A stretch of 25,707 nt of DNA, taken from the NCBI GenBank assembly GCA_934699065.1, contig CAKUWD010000017.1, positions 1 through 25,707 on the forward strand, in the 5' to 3' direction. Made by a program: the position numbers and the translations under genes. Under the pieces are notes generated by a model. That model did no database searches and was not told where the DNA came from. It saw only the letters and a list, made by a program, of their open reading frames with translations. The stretch comes from an uncultured Treponema sp. (GTDB taxonomy: Bacteria > Spirochaetota > Spirochaetia > Treponematales > Treponemataceae). Positions 8,706-16,257 of the stretch are shown here, one piece after another. How positions within the stretch are numbered: position 1 is the stretch's first letter; each line of letters begins with the position of its first letter.

Positions 8706-8728
8706 ATAATTCAATTTGAAAAGCGGCG
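8680..8728 (-). terminator. Intrinsic terminator after hslU
   Basis: On the minus strand the stem pairs CGCCGC (8723-8728) with GCGGCG (8693-8698), then an internal 3x3 mismatch, then TCAAAT with ATTTGA around a 6-base loop. The minus strand then runs TTATTCTTTTTTAT. The mismatch makes it weaker than the SDR terminator, so some read-through into the downstream helix-turn-helix gene is possible. Confidence 0.7.
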
Positions 8729-8758
8729 AGTTTTTCATAGCGAAAAAGAATTCCGATT

Positions 8759-10303
8759 CTACAAAATGTATCGAGACAAATCCTGATTCTGGCTGATGCC
8801 TTCGAGTTTTTCATCAACGTAAGCGGCATCAATCTTGATTGTTTCGCCCTTGTGTTCGTCGGCTTCGAAGTTGATATCGGCAAGCACCTTCTCCATAATT
8901 GTGTGCAGGCGGCGGGCACCGATATTTTCGGCGCTGGCATTCACCTCTTCTGCAACTGTACTCATGCGGTCAAGGGCATCTTCTGTAATGTCGAGTTTTA
9001 CACCTTCAGTTTCAAGCAGTGAGGTATACTGCATAATCAGGCTGTTCTTAGGCTCGCTGAGAATGCGCTTGAAATCTTCCTTATAAAGAGACTCAAGTTC
9101 AACACGCAATGGAAAACGTCCCTGAAGTTCAGGAATCAAATCACTTGGAGCTGCAACGCTGAAGGCTCCGGCTGCAATAAAGAGAATGTGAGTTGTATCA
9201 ACTACACCAAACTTTGTATTAACGTTGCTTCCTTCTACGATTGGAAGAATATCGCGCTGAACACCTTCGCGGCTAACATCCTGTCCGTGGCTTTCGCCGT
9301 GAACAGCAATCTTATCAATTTCATCAATAAAGATAATTCCGCTCTGCTCTACACGCTTTTTCGCTTCGTCGGCAACCTTGTCGTGGTCTACCATATTGTC
9401 CAGAACTTCTTCGGTAAGAATCTTGCGGGCTTCCTTTACAGTGATGTTGCGCTTTTTACCGCGGCCCTGGCCGTTCATCATATTCAAGATTCCCTGCATA
9501 CTGTTCTGAAGGTCATCTATGCTGCCACCGGCAATAATTTCCATATTTGGCATTCCCTGAGGGCGGTGAACTACCATTTCAACCTCGCGGTCTTCAAGCA
9601 TACCTTCGCGCAGCATCTGACGGAACTTTTCGCGGGTGTGATTTTCCCGTTCTTTTTCTGCGGCTGCCTCGGCAGATTCCTCGTCGGCCTTCTGCTGTTC
9701 TGCAGCCGCCTGATTTGCCTGATTCAAAGCTTCCTGCATATCAGAAGCAACCTTGTTCAAATCAATTGTAATTTCATTAGGATTAGGCTGAGTCAAAAAT
9801 CCCAGAGGCTTGATTTCCATCTTGCCGTCTGAGCCCTTGCTGTCTCCCTTCGACTTCTTGTCGTCTTTTTTGTCTGTTCCCGGAAGCAGAAGGTCCAGAA
9901 GCTTTTCTTCAACAACACTGACAGACTTCTCGCGGAGCTGCTCTTCCATCTCGGCTTTAACATCGTTGTAGCCAACGGCCATAAGATCGCGGATCATGCT
10001 TTCTACATCGCGGCCAACGTAGCCAACCTCTGTGTATTTTGTAGCTTCAACCTTGAGGAATGGAGCGCCGCAGAGCTTTGCAAGGCGGCGGGCAATTTCT
10101 GTTTTACCACAGCCGGTTGGTCCAATCATCAAAATATTTTTTGGAGCAACTTCATCGCGGATTTCCTCCGGCAATTTAAGGCGGCGGAAGCGGTTACGAA
10201 GAGCAACTGCAACGGCACGCTTTGCCTTTTCCTGCCCGATGATATATGAGTCCAGTCTCTCAACAATCTGTTTTGGTGTAAGTTCTGTTTTGTTTTCTTC
10301 CAT
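8759..10303 (-). CDS. hslU: ATP-dependent protease ATPase subunit HslU (ClpY)
   Basis: HslU is the AAA+ hexameric unfoldase that feeds substrates into the HslV peptidase chamber. Residues 61-68 are the Walker A motif GPTGCGKT, 94-97 the pore loop GYVG and 322-330 the Walker B motif GIIFIDEID. The conserved stretch LQGRFPLRVEL is near 393-403. The C-terminus LSRYIL is the tail that inserts into HslV. At 514 residues it is longer than the roughly 443 of E. coli HslU. The extra length lies in the I-domain (about 140-285), which holds a Lys/Asp/Ser-rich stretch and an Ala/Glu-rich probable coiled coil (196-222). It lies 56 bases after hslV with a palindromic repeat between, and no strong Shine-Dalgarno sequence is visible. 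Confidence 0.97.
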   Translation of the reverse strand: MEENKTELTPKQIVERLDSYIIGQEKAKRAVAVALRNRFRRLKLPEEIRDEVAPKNILMIGPTGCGKTEIARRLAKLCGAPFLKVEATKYTEVGYVGRDVESMIRDLMAVGYNDVKAEMEEQLREKSVSVVEEKLLDLLLPGTDKKDDKKSKGDSKGSDGKMEIKPLGFLTQPNPNEITIDLNKVASDMQEALNQANQAAAEQQKADEESAEAAAEKERENHTREKFRQMLREGMLEDREVEMVVHRPQGMPNMEIIAGGSIDDLQNSMQGILNMMNGQGRGKKRNITVKEARKILTEEVLDNMVDHDKVADEAKKRVEQSGIIFIDEIDKIAVHGESHGQDVSREGVQRDILPIVEGSNVNTKFGVVDTTHILFIAAGAFSVAAPSDLIPELQGRFPLRVELESLYKEDFKRILSEPKNSLIMQYTSLLETEGVKLDITEDALDRMSTVAEEVNASAENIGARRLHTIMEKVLADINFEADEHKGETIKIDAAYVDEKLEGISQNQDLSRYIL

Positions 10304-10317
10304 AATTATATTCCCAC

Positions 10318-10357
10318 GGTGGTTGAGTGCCTGCGAAGCAGGTGTATCGAAACCACC
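10318..10357. repeat. Palindromic repeat, copy 2, between hslV and hslU
   Basis: The outer arms GGTGGTTGAGT and GTATCGAAACCACC match copy 1 (6131-6165), but the inner hairpin is GCCTGC, loop GAA, GCAGGT. It fills most of the 56-base gap between the hslV stop and the hslU start, so it would form a strong stem in the hslVU mRNA. That stem could lower hslU expression relative to hslV or protect the upstream message. This is inference. Confidence 0.78.
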
Positions 10358-10359
10358 TG

Positions 10360-10905
10360 CTACTCTAACGTTTCAACAGTCAAATTCTGATTTGTGTAAA
10401 TACAGATACTGCCGGCAATATTGAGCGACCGCTCAGCAATTTCCTTAGCGCTCAAATCCGAAGAATCAAGATAAGCGAGGGCTGCAGAGTAAGCATAATT
10501 TCCACCACTGCCAATTGCAATTGCATCGTGTTCAGGCTCAATAACATTACCGTCGCCGCTAATCAAAAGAATCTGCTTTTTATCGGCAACAAGAAGCATA
10601 GCCTCGAGCTTCTGCAGAGTGCGGTCTGTTCGCCAGGCCTTGGCAAGCTCAACAGCCGAGCGCATAATGTCACCGTTATATTCCTTCACCTTAGCTTCAA
10701 AGCGGTCAAGCAGAGTAAAAGCATCTGCCACAGAGCCCGCAAAGCCGGTGAGAATCTTTCCGTCATAAATTTTTCGCACCTTGCGAGAGTTTCCCTTACA
10801 AACAGTCTCGCCCAAAGTACACTGGCCATCGCCAGCCATAGCAACCTGCCCGTTTCTGCGGACAGCAAGAATAGTAGTACTTCTGATCTTTGTTTTATTT
10901 CCCAT
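10360..10905 (-). CDS. hslV: ATP-dependent protease peptidase subunit HslV (ClpQ)
   Basis: HslV is the threonine peptidase of the HslUV protease, a double hexamer with a proteasome-like fold. The 181-residue protein matches the family along its length (RRNGQVAMAGDGQCTLG, FAGSVADAFTLLDRFE, AVELAKAWRTDRTLQKLEA, AIGSGGNYA, ICIYTN). The catalytic threonine of the TTI motif is Thr10, not the residue after Met, so a nine-residue propeptide (MGNKTKIRS) must be removed. The lysine equivalent to E. coli Lys33 is Lys42. There is no Shine-Dalgarno sequence before the ATG, and a promoter -10 box ends 7 bases upstream. It is the first gene of an hslV-hslU unit lying downstream of xerC, as in many bacteria. 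Confidence 0.97.
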   Translation of the reverse strand: MGNKTKIRSTTILAVRRNGQVAMAGDGQCTLGETVCKGNSRKVRKIYDGKILTGFAGSVADAFTLLDRFEAKVKEYNGDIMRSAVELAKAWRTDRTLQKLEAMLLVADKKQILLISGDGNVIEPEHDAIAIGSGGNYAYSAALAYLDSSDLSAKEIAERSLNIAGSICIYTNQNLTVETLE

Positions 10906-10912
10906 AAGTTAA

Positions 10913-10941
10913 AATATAATGATTTAAGAAGCAAAGGGCAA
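10913..10941 (-). promoter_or_regulatory. Promoter of hslV, abutting the start codon
   Basis: On the minus strand TTGCCC (10936-10941), a 17-base spacer and TATATT (10913-10918) match the sigma70 consensus at 4 and 5 of 6 positions. The -10 box ends 7 bases before the hslV ATG and no ribosome-binding site is present. This predicts a leaderless hslVU transcript separate from xerC. Confidence 0.62.
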
Positions 10942-10975
10942 ATAAAAAATAGTTAGAAAAAAGATTTGAATATTC

Positions 10976-11140
10976 CGGGCGTTCCCCGCCGGCTCCACTT
11001 CGTTCCGCCGCCGGGTCGGGCGTTCCGCCATTACGCTGACGCTCCAGCCTCTTCCCTCGTCGCTCACTACGTTCGCTCCTCAGTCCAGTGGCCCTTCGCA
11101 GCCAGCGGCTGCGCGGTGGCTCCATGCCCAAACGCGGCCG
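10976..11140. repeat. GC-rich repeat-like island upstream of hslV
   Basis: About 165 bases of very GC-rich, CpG-rich sequence sit abruptly in AT-rich flanks. GGGCGTTCC occurs twice (10977-10985 and 11018-11026), several CTCCNNCTTCG/CGCTCC-like short motifs recur, and GCAGCC pairs with GGCTGC at 11098-11112. The open frames across it encode Arg/Gly-rich low-complexity peptides and are not credible genes. This composition is typical of dispersed intergenic repeats. Whether it recurs in this genome cannot be seen here. Confidence 0.6.
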
Positions 11141-11353
11141 AAATTACATATAAATCCTTAATCCACTCAAAATTATATGTATTTTTTCTACAAATTTTGT
11201 CTAAAAAGCCAATATATAGACTTTACTTAAGGAAAATCAACTTTGAATTACATATATTCTGGTTTAATTCATATTAATATATGTAATTTTCTATTCCACT
11301 GCATTCCTCATTACATATAATTTTGAATTTTGCCCCAGAATATATGTAATTTC
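11141..11353. repeat. Cluster of three AT-rich dyad elements (ATTACATATA / TATATGTAAT)
   Basis: There are three related stem-loop units of about 40-45 bases. Unit 1 has TACATATAA (11145-11153) with TTATATGTA (11173-11181). Unit 2 has AATTACATATATT (11246-11258) with AATATATGTAATT (11276-11288), perfect over 13 bp. Unit 3 has ATTACATATA (11310-11319) with TATATGTAAT (11341-11350). Unit 3 is an inverted relative of unit 2: AATTACATATATTCTGG at 11246-11262 is the exact reverse complement of 11335-11351. Together with the GC-rich island this fills the gap between xerC and hslV, where no gene is visible. Confidence 0.75.
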
Positions 11354-11403
11354 ATGTATCCAGTAGTATTTAATACAGCATACAACTTCCATTCGTAATC
11401 TGT

Positions 11404-12303
11404 TTACGAATGCGGATGCGCTTTATTGTAAGTTTCAATGAGTTTTTCTGTCGTAATATGAGTATAACGCTGAGTTGTGCTGATTGAACTGTGCCCAAGC
11501 ATTTCCTGAACCATGCGCACATCCGCACCATTCCCCAGCATAGTAGTAGCAAAAGTGTGGCGGAAAGCGTGCGGATTAATATGATGATTAGTTCCTTCCA
11601 CGCCGGAATAGCGGTTGAGAATGTAGCGGAGGCCGCCAGTCGTAAGCGCACCACCCTTCTGATTAATAAATAATTCCCGCGGCGCCGGCTCCACCTTATT
11701 TTCCGCCAGCACCTTTTTCCTGTCCGCAAGATATTCTGCAAGAGCCTTCCTTGCCTCTTCCGCAAAATAAACCTTACGCTGCTTATTACCTTTTCCGGTA
11801 ACAACAGCCGAGCGGCCGCCATCCATAAAATCAGATAATTTAAGGCTCACAATTTCGCTGGCACGACAGCCCGAAGAATAAAGCATGAGAAAAAGCGCAT
11901 GATCGCGGCTAGCCCACAAAAGCTCATCTTTCACAGGCTCATTGCAAAGCTCATTTACCTCATTGGTCGTCATAAAGTTTGGCATACGCTTTGGCAGCTT
12001 TACAGTCTTCATTTCCAGAGCCGGATTTTTTTCCACATAATCAAGCTTCTTGGCATAAGCAAAAAGCGTACGAGCCGCCGCAATAAAACGGTTGACAGTA
12101 GCCGCCGACTTTTTCGAAGCCGATAACCGCCCGATACAAAGCATAAGATTTTCTCGTGTGATAGATTTTACATCCAGTTCCGGAGTCAGAAATTCCTGAA
12201 GCAAGGACAGGTCGTTACCATAGCCCTTCACAGTATTCTCAGAAAGTCCTCTGACCGCAGAAAGGTAAAGCAAAAACTCATCTGTCAATTCGCGTAAAGT
12301 CAT
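11404..12303 (-). CDS. xerC: Tyrosine recombinase XerC-like
   Basis: This 299-residue tyrosine recombinase probably resolves chromosome dimers at a dif site. It has an N-terminal SAM-like core-binding domain (about 1-95) and a catalytic domain with Arg147 (SSGCRASEI), Lys171 (GKGNKQR), His245 and Arg248 (HAFRHTF), His271 (LGHSS) and nucleophile Tyr280 (TTQRYTHI). A start 42 bases further upstream is open, but it lacks a ribosome-binding site, and a promoter ends 6 bases before the ATG at 12301-12303, so I chose the shorter form. xerC next to hslVU is a conserved arrangement (codV-clpQY in Bacillus), so I read it as a core gene and not as the integrase of the neighbouring RM island. Confidence 0.9.
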   Translation of the reverse strand: MTLRELTDEFLLYLSAVRGLSENTVKGYGNDLSLLQEFLTPELDVKSITRENLMLCIGRLSASKKSAATVNRFIAAARTLFAYAKKLDYVEKNPALEMKTVKLPKRMPNFMTTNEVNELCNEPVKDELLWASRDHALFLMLYSSGCRASEIVSLKLSDFMDGGRSAVVTGKGNKQRKVYFAEEARKALAEYLADRKKVLAENKVEPAPRELFINQKGGALTTGGLRYILNRYSGVEGTNHHINPHAFRHTFATTMLGNGADVRMVQEMLGHSSISTTQRYTHITTEKLIETYNKAHPHS

Positions 12304-12309
12304 ACTTTG

Positions 12310-12338
12310 ATTATCGGCAGATAATATAAGATATTCAA
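12310..12338 (-). promoter_or_regulatory. Promoter of xerC, abutting the start codon
   Basis: On the minus strand TTGAAT (12333-12338), a 17-base spacer and GATAAT (12310-12315) form a good sigma70-type promoter (4 of 6 and 5 of 6). Only CAAAGT separates it from the ATG, so the transcript should be leaderless. It lies just after the stop codon of the last RM-operon gene, marking the island boundary on this side. Confidence 0.62.
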
Positions 12339-12355
12339 GGTACATTATTATGGAA

Positions 12356-13093
12356 TCAATTTAATACAGTTTCATCCAATTCTTTTTTTCGCTCTTTCCA
12401 ATCTGGCATTAGGATTGTCATAAAGTTATAAAACTCTTTAGAATGATTCGGATAACGGAAATGACAGAATTCATGAATTACAACAGATTCTATGCACCGC
12501 TCAGAAAAATGGATTAAATTTTCGTTCAGAGTTATCTGTTTTTTTGACGGAATACAGCTTCCCCATCTTGTTTTCATTCTTCGGATTTTTAAATTTGGGT
12601 ACGGAACTTTGTATTTCTTAAACAGAGGATAACATCTTTCTATTATTTTATTAAATTCTTCGTAACATCTTAGGCAAAAAAACTTTTCAATCAGTCGTTT
12701 TTTTAATAGATAATCATCTGAACATTTACAAGTAAGAGTAATATAAATGCCATCCTCTTCAACATGATTTTGATCAGCCTGTTTTACAATCAGCCTCATC
12801 TGTTTTCCTAAGAGATAAAAACTTTCACCGCTTACATACTTTTTATTATCAATTTCCCATTTTCTTTTTTCTGAAAAACGATTTAATGATTTTAAAATAA
12901 AATCGCTTTTGGAAAGAATAAAATCATCAATAGTGTTTACCGCAACAACTGGAGATGCAGACACAAAAAGCGTTTCATCAGAACGGATTCGTAGGTTAAT
13001 ATTTTTAACTCTCTTTCGTTCCAATTCATAAGTCAATTTTCGAGACTCATTATTTTTATCTGTCACAAAGATAGTTCTGGATTCTAAGTTCAT
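12356..13093 (-). CDS. YgjP-like (DUF45/M48-type) zinc metallopeptidase
   Basis: The 245-residue protein carries the conserved YgjP/DUF45 block: MKTRWGSC at 173-180, then the zinc motif HEFCH at 207-211 and a third His217 (HFRYPNHSKEFY). The N-terminal half contains the family-typical VKNINLRIRSDETLFVSAS. Such genes are commonly found beside type I restriction genes; their role there is not established. Its ATG follows the hsdR stop codon with no gap (TAA then ATG), and the AGGAGA ribosome-binding site lies inside the hsdR end, so translation is probably coupled. It is the last gene of the RM operon. Confidence 0.88.
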   Translation of the reverse strand: MNLESRTIFVTDKNNESRKLTYELERKRVKNINLRIRSDETLFVSASPVVAVNTIDDFILSKSDFILKSLNRFSEKRKWEIDNKKYVSGESFYLLGKQMRLIVKQADQNHVEEDGIYITLTCKCSDDYLLKKRLIEKFFCLRCYEEFNKIIERCYPLFKKYKVPYPNLKIRRMKTRWGSCIPSKKQITLNENLIHFSERCIESVVIHEFCHFRYPNHSKEFYNFMTILMPDWKERKKELDETVLN

Positions 13094-16000
13094 TTAGAAT
13101 CTCCTCATTGCAACAGTTTTTGAGTTTTCAATTATCTTATCTATCAAATCAAAAGAAATTTTGAAGCCAAATGATTTTTCATATTCATAGAACAAGTCAT
13201 CAATGTCCTGCGAAATACGGTTTTGAATTGTAATATTCTGCTCCCATCCAACCTGTATATGAGATTTGAAAATTTCAGTTATATCAATTGACATTTGAGC
13301 CACAAAGTCATTATCTGGAATAACTTCCACATCATGTTCATTCTGTGCAAAAAGAGCAGTAATCACACCATAAAATGCCTGCGTATGAAGATTGTTTTTT
13401 ATGCTCGAAGGATATTCTATCTGTGTTCTGCCATTCTGATAATCTTTCATAATCTCACGCATTTTTGAAAGATATTCAGCTTCTGAAATTACTTTATCTT
13501 TATACTGCTCAAGAGTTTCTTTTATTCGCTTAGAAAAAGAATCATAGTAAGCAGGATTTTCATCTCGATTCTGGCGAATTGCTTTTGCAAGATGATGTGT
13601 AATAGCATCAGCTTTTGAGCGATTATTAGGAAGACTGCCCAGTTCTTTTTCAAAATCTTCCCGATTCAAAATATCGATTGGAGGAGTGATTTTCTTTAAT
13701 GCTACAACAGAAAGATGCGTATCCAAAAGATTCTGCATAAGAGGTTCATATTCGCGGTTATCAATTCCGTCACAATAACGGATTTTAACACTTCGACGAA
13801 CACGCTCATAAAATGCAAATGCATCTTTGTATTTTTCAATTTCTTCACGCGGAACTGCATTATAGGCACTCTGAGAATTCAACACGATATGCAGGCTCTT
13901 ACCGAATGCACAAAGAAGATTGTAGAACTTTTCACGAGCTTCATTATCAGAAAGAAAAACTTCAATTTCTTCCGTATCATTTGGATTCTCAACTGTTATG
14001 AAAAGTTCCTGCATTTGAGAATATGATTCTCGCAATTTTCCAACAGCAGAAATTATGTCTGTCATAACTCCTTGAATATCTGAAGTTTCAAAATTCTCAA
14101 AACCAGCACCGGTATCTAAATCCATCGCTTCACTAAGATTTTCAACAAGACCTCTGTAATCTACAATAAGGCCATATTCCTTTCCTTCTGCAAGACGGTT
14201 TGTTCTGGCAATCGCCTGCAAAAGGCCATGTTCTTTCAATTCCTTATCAATATATAAAATCTGACAGATTGGAGCGTCAAATCCAGTAAGAAGTTTGCTG
14301 CATACAATCAGAATATCAATATCTCCGTTACGGAATCTATCTTTTATTGTTTCTTCATAAACATCAGCATCTCCATACTGCTCCATCATCTTATGCCAGA
14401 AGCGAAGGACTTTATCGTCCGCTCCTTCATCTGCATCATCAACACTTTCCCGTACATCAGGAGCAGAAATCAGAACAGCGCAATTAAATTCACCCCACTG
14501 TTCAAAGCATTCAAGATAACGTACTGCATCACGTTTATAATTTACGGCTAGCATAGCTTTGAAGCCGATTTCTTTATACCCTTGCTCAAAATGATTACTT
14601 ATATCAAGTGCAATTCTTTTTATGCGTGCATCAGTAGAAGTAAGCCGGCGGATACTGCTCCATTTTTGCTTTAAATCCTGTTTTTGACTTTCGGTCAGTC
14701 TTTTTGTTGTCTGTTCAAACCATAAATCAATATTTTCTTCATCAACATGCTGTTCAACAAAACGTCCTTCGTAAATAAGCGGAACAATTGCCTTGTCATT
14801 AACTCCGTCTGCAATCGTGTATTTATGAATAAGGCCGCCGAATTTTGAAAGCGTATTTTTCTCGCGTTTCATAAGAGGCGTTCCTGTAAAACCAATATAG
14901 CAGGCATTCGGAAAAACAGAACGCATTTTTGTTGCCAGCTGTCCATAATTTGAACGGTGGCTTTCATCAACAAGAAGGAAAATATCACGAGAATAATCTT
15001 TTGTATCAAGACGCTCGGCTGTATTAAACTTATTTATGATTGTTGTGATTACATCTGCCTTACCTTTTGTTATAAGCTCCACAAGGTTACGTCCGCTTGT
15101 TGCCTGTGCAGGTCGAAGTCTTGTGTGTGCAAATGTATCTGTAATCTGACGGTCAAGCTCCTTGCGGTCGGTCACAACAATTACGCGAGGATTAATTGGC
15201 TCAGTTCCATCGTTGCAACCTCGAAGCTCCATGAGAATATACTTTGCAAGCATTACCATCGTAAGACTTTTTCCACTGCCCTGAGTATGCCAGACAACAC
15301 CACCTTTTCGCCTGCCGTTGCCATCATCCTGCTGGATAGTCTTTAATATTTCTTTGACGGCAAAATACTGCTGATATCGAGCAATCTTTTTAACCTTTGC
15401 ATCATACAAAATAAAGTATTTAATAAAATCATAAACACGGCTCGGATACAAAAGAGAAATCAAAGCCATATCCTGTGCAGTTTCAATTCTGTTAGTAACA
15501 AAACGGTCAAGTCTCTGCTCATAAAAATCAGAATCTTCTTTCCAAACACTCCAGAACTTTGGAGGTGTTTTTGTAGTAGCATATTTTAATTCGTTTTTGT
15601 TTGTTGCAATTATTATTTGAGAAAACTTAAAAAGCTGAGGAATATATTCATTCTGCTGATTACGCCAATTCTGATTTACAGCAGCATCCACGCTTTCAGT
15701 TGGCGCCTTGCATTCAATAATCGCAAAAGGAATACCGTTTATAAAAAGAACGATATCTGGGCGAGCGTTGTGCATTTTGTCCTGACTTTCAACAAAAAAC
15801 TCGCGCGTAACGTGAAGTACATTATTACGTGGATTATCCCAGTCGATATAATTTAGATTAAAGTTCTGTGTTTTGTCACCTTCACCAACAATTTCGGGAT
15901 AGCTTTCACCTAGCATGAGTTTATCATAGATTTTTTCACTTGCAGTAATCAGTCCGTCAGAAAGAGAAACATCAAGGTCGTCAATGGCACGCTCGATATT

Positions 16001-16246
16001 GCTTGATGAAAATTCATTTTCCGCCCCGCAATAAGAATAGCGGTTTATTTTGCGAAGTTGTCCGCGAAGAATATCTTTTAAGATAACATTATAAGCCCCA
16101 CCACGCTGCTTGGCACATTCTTCAGGAGAAATATAAACATAACCGCCATCCGGGATTCGATCTGGACTCATTGCACAAAGCAATTCGATGGCTGGATTTT
16201 GAGAAGCATTTTTTTCAAGGTAATCGTCTTTTGATGGTGATGTCAT
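13094..16246 (-). CDS. hsdR: Type I restriction enzyme R (motor/endonuclease) subunit
   Basis: HsdR cleaves unmodified DNA after ATP-driven translocation as part of the R2M2S complex. The 1050-residue protein has the N-terminal PD-(D/E)xK nuclease with Asp164 (ARPDIVLF) and Glu178-x-Lys180 (AIIECKAP). SF2 helicase motifs follow: Walker A in HTQGSGKS (320-327), DESH at 427-430, GFTGTPL motif III, and the C-terminal motor stretch LLTGFDAP ... QAIARTNRL. Length and order are complete, with no frameshift. The start is set by AGGAGG at 16254-16259, which overlaps the rhuM stop codon. Confidence 0.97.
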   Translation of the reverse strand: MTSPSKDDYLEKNASQNPAIELLCAMSPDRIPDGGYVYISPEECAKQRGGAYNVILKDILRGQLRKINRYSYCGAENEFSSSNIERAIDDLDVSLSDGLITASEKIYDKLMLGESYPEIVGEGDKTQNFNLNYIDWDNPRNNVLHVTREFFVESQDKMHNARPDIVLFINGIPFAIIECKAPTESVDAAVNQNWRNQQNEYIPQLFKFSQIIIATNKNELKYATTKTPPKFWSVWKEDSDFYEQRLDRFVTNRIETAQDMALISLLYPSRVYDFIKYFILYDAKVKKIARYQQYFAVKEILKTIQQDDGNGRRKGGVVWHTQGSGKSLTMVMLAKYILMELRGCNDGTEPINPRVIVVTDRKELDRQITDTFAHTRLRPAQATSGRNLVELITKGKADVITTIINKFNTAERLDTKDYSRDIFLLVDESHRSNYGQLATKMRSVFPNACYIGFTGTPLMKREKNTLSKFGGLIHKYTIADGVNDKAIVPLIYEGRFVEQHVDEENIDLWFEQTTKRLTESQKQDLKQKWSSIRRLTSTDARIKRIALDISNHFEQGYKEIGFKAMLAVNYKRDAVRYLECFEQWGEFNCAVLISAPDVRESVDDADEGADDKVLRFWHKMMEQYGDADVYEETIKDRFRNGDIDILIVCSKLLTGFDAPICQILYIDKELKEHGLLQAIARTNRLAEGKEYGLIVDYRGLVENLSEAMDLDTGAGFENFETSDIQGVMTDIISAVGKLRESYSQMQELFITVENPNDTEEIEVFLSDNEAREKFYNLLCAFGKSLHIVLNSQSAYNAVPREEIEKYKDAFAFYERVRRSVKIRYCDGIDNREYEPLMQNLLDTHLSVVALKKITPPIDILNREDFEKELGSLPNNRSKADAITHHLAKAIRQNRDENPAYYDSFSKRIKETLEQYKDKVISEAEYLSKMREIMKDYQNGRTQIEYPSSIKNNLHTQAFYGVITALFAQNEHDVEVIPDNDFVAQMSIDITEIFKSHIQVGWEQNITIQNRISQDIDDLFYEYEKSFGFKISFDLIDKIIENSKTVAMRRF

Positions 16247-16257
16247 TGAATGGCCTC

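Noticed and set aside
9188..9832. 214-codon plus-strand open frame
   Set aside because: It lies entirely opposite hslU, has no ribosome-binding site and gives a Cys/Phe/Leu-rich shadow translation.
10895..11277. Open frames on both strands across the GC-rich island
   Set aside because: The predicted peptides are Arg/Gly/Pro-rich low complexity with no ribosome-binding site or family resemblance. They arise from repeat-like GC-rich DNA.
11404..12303. xerC as the integrase of the RM island
   Set aside because: Its position beside hslVU is a conserved core arrangement. No attachment-site duplication or tRNA is visible at the island ends.
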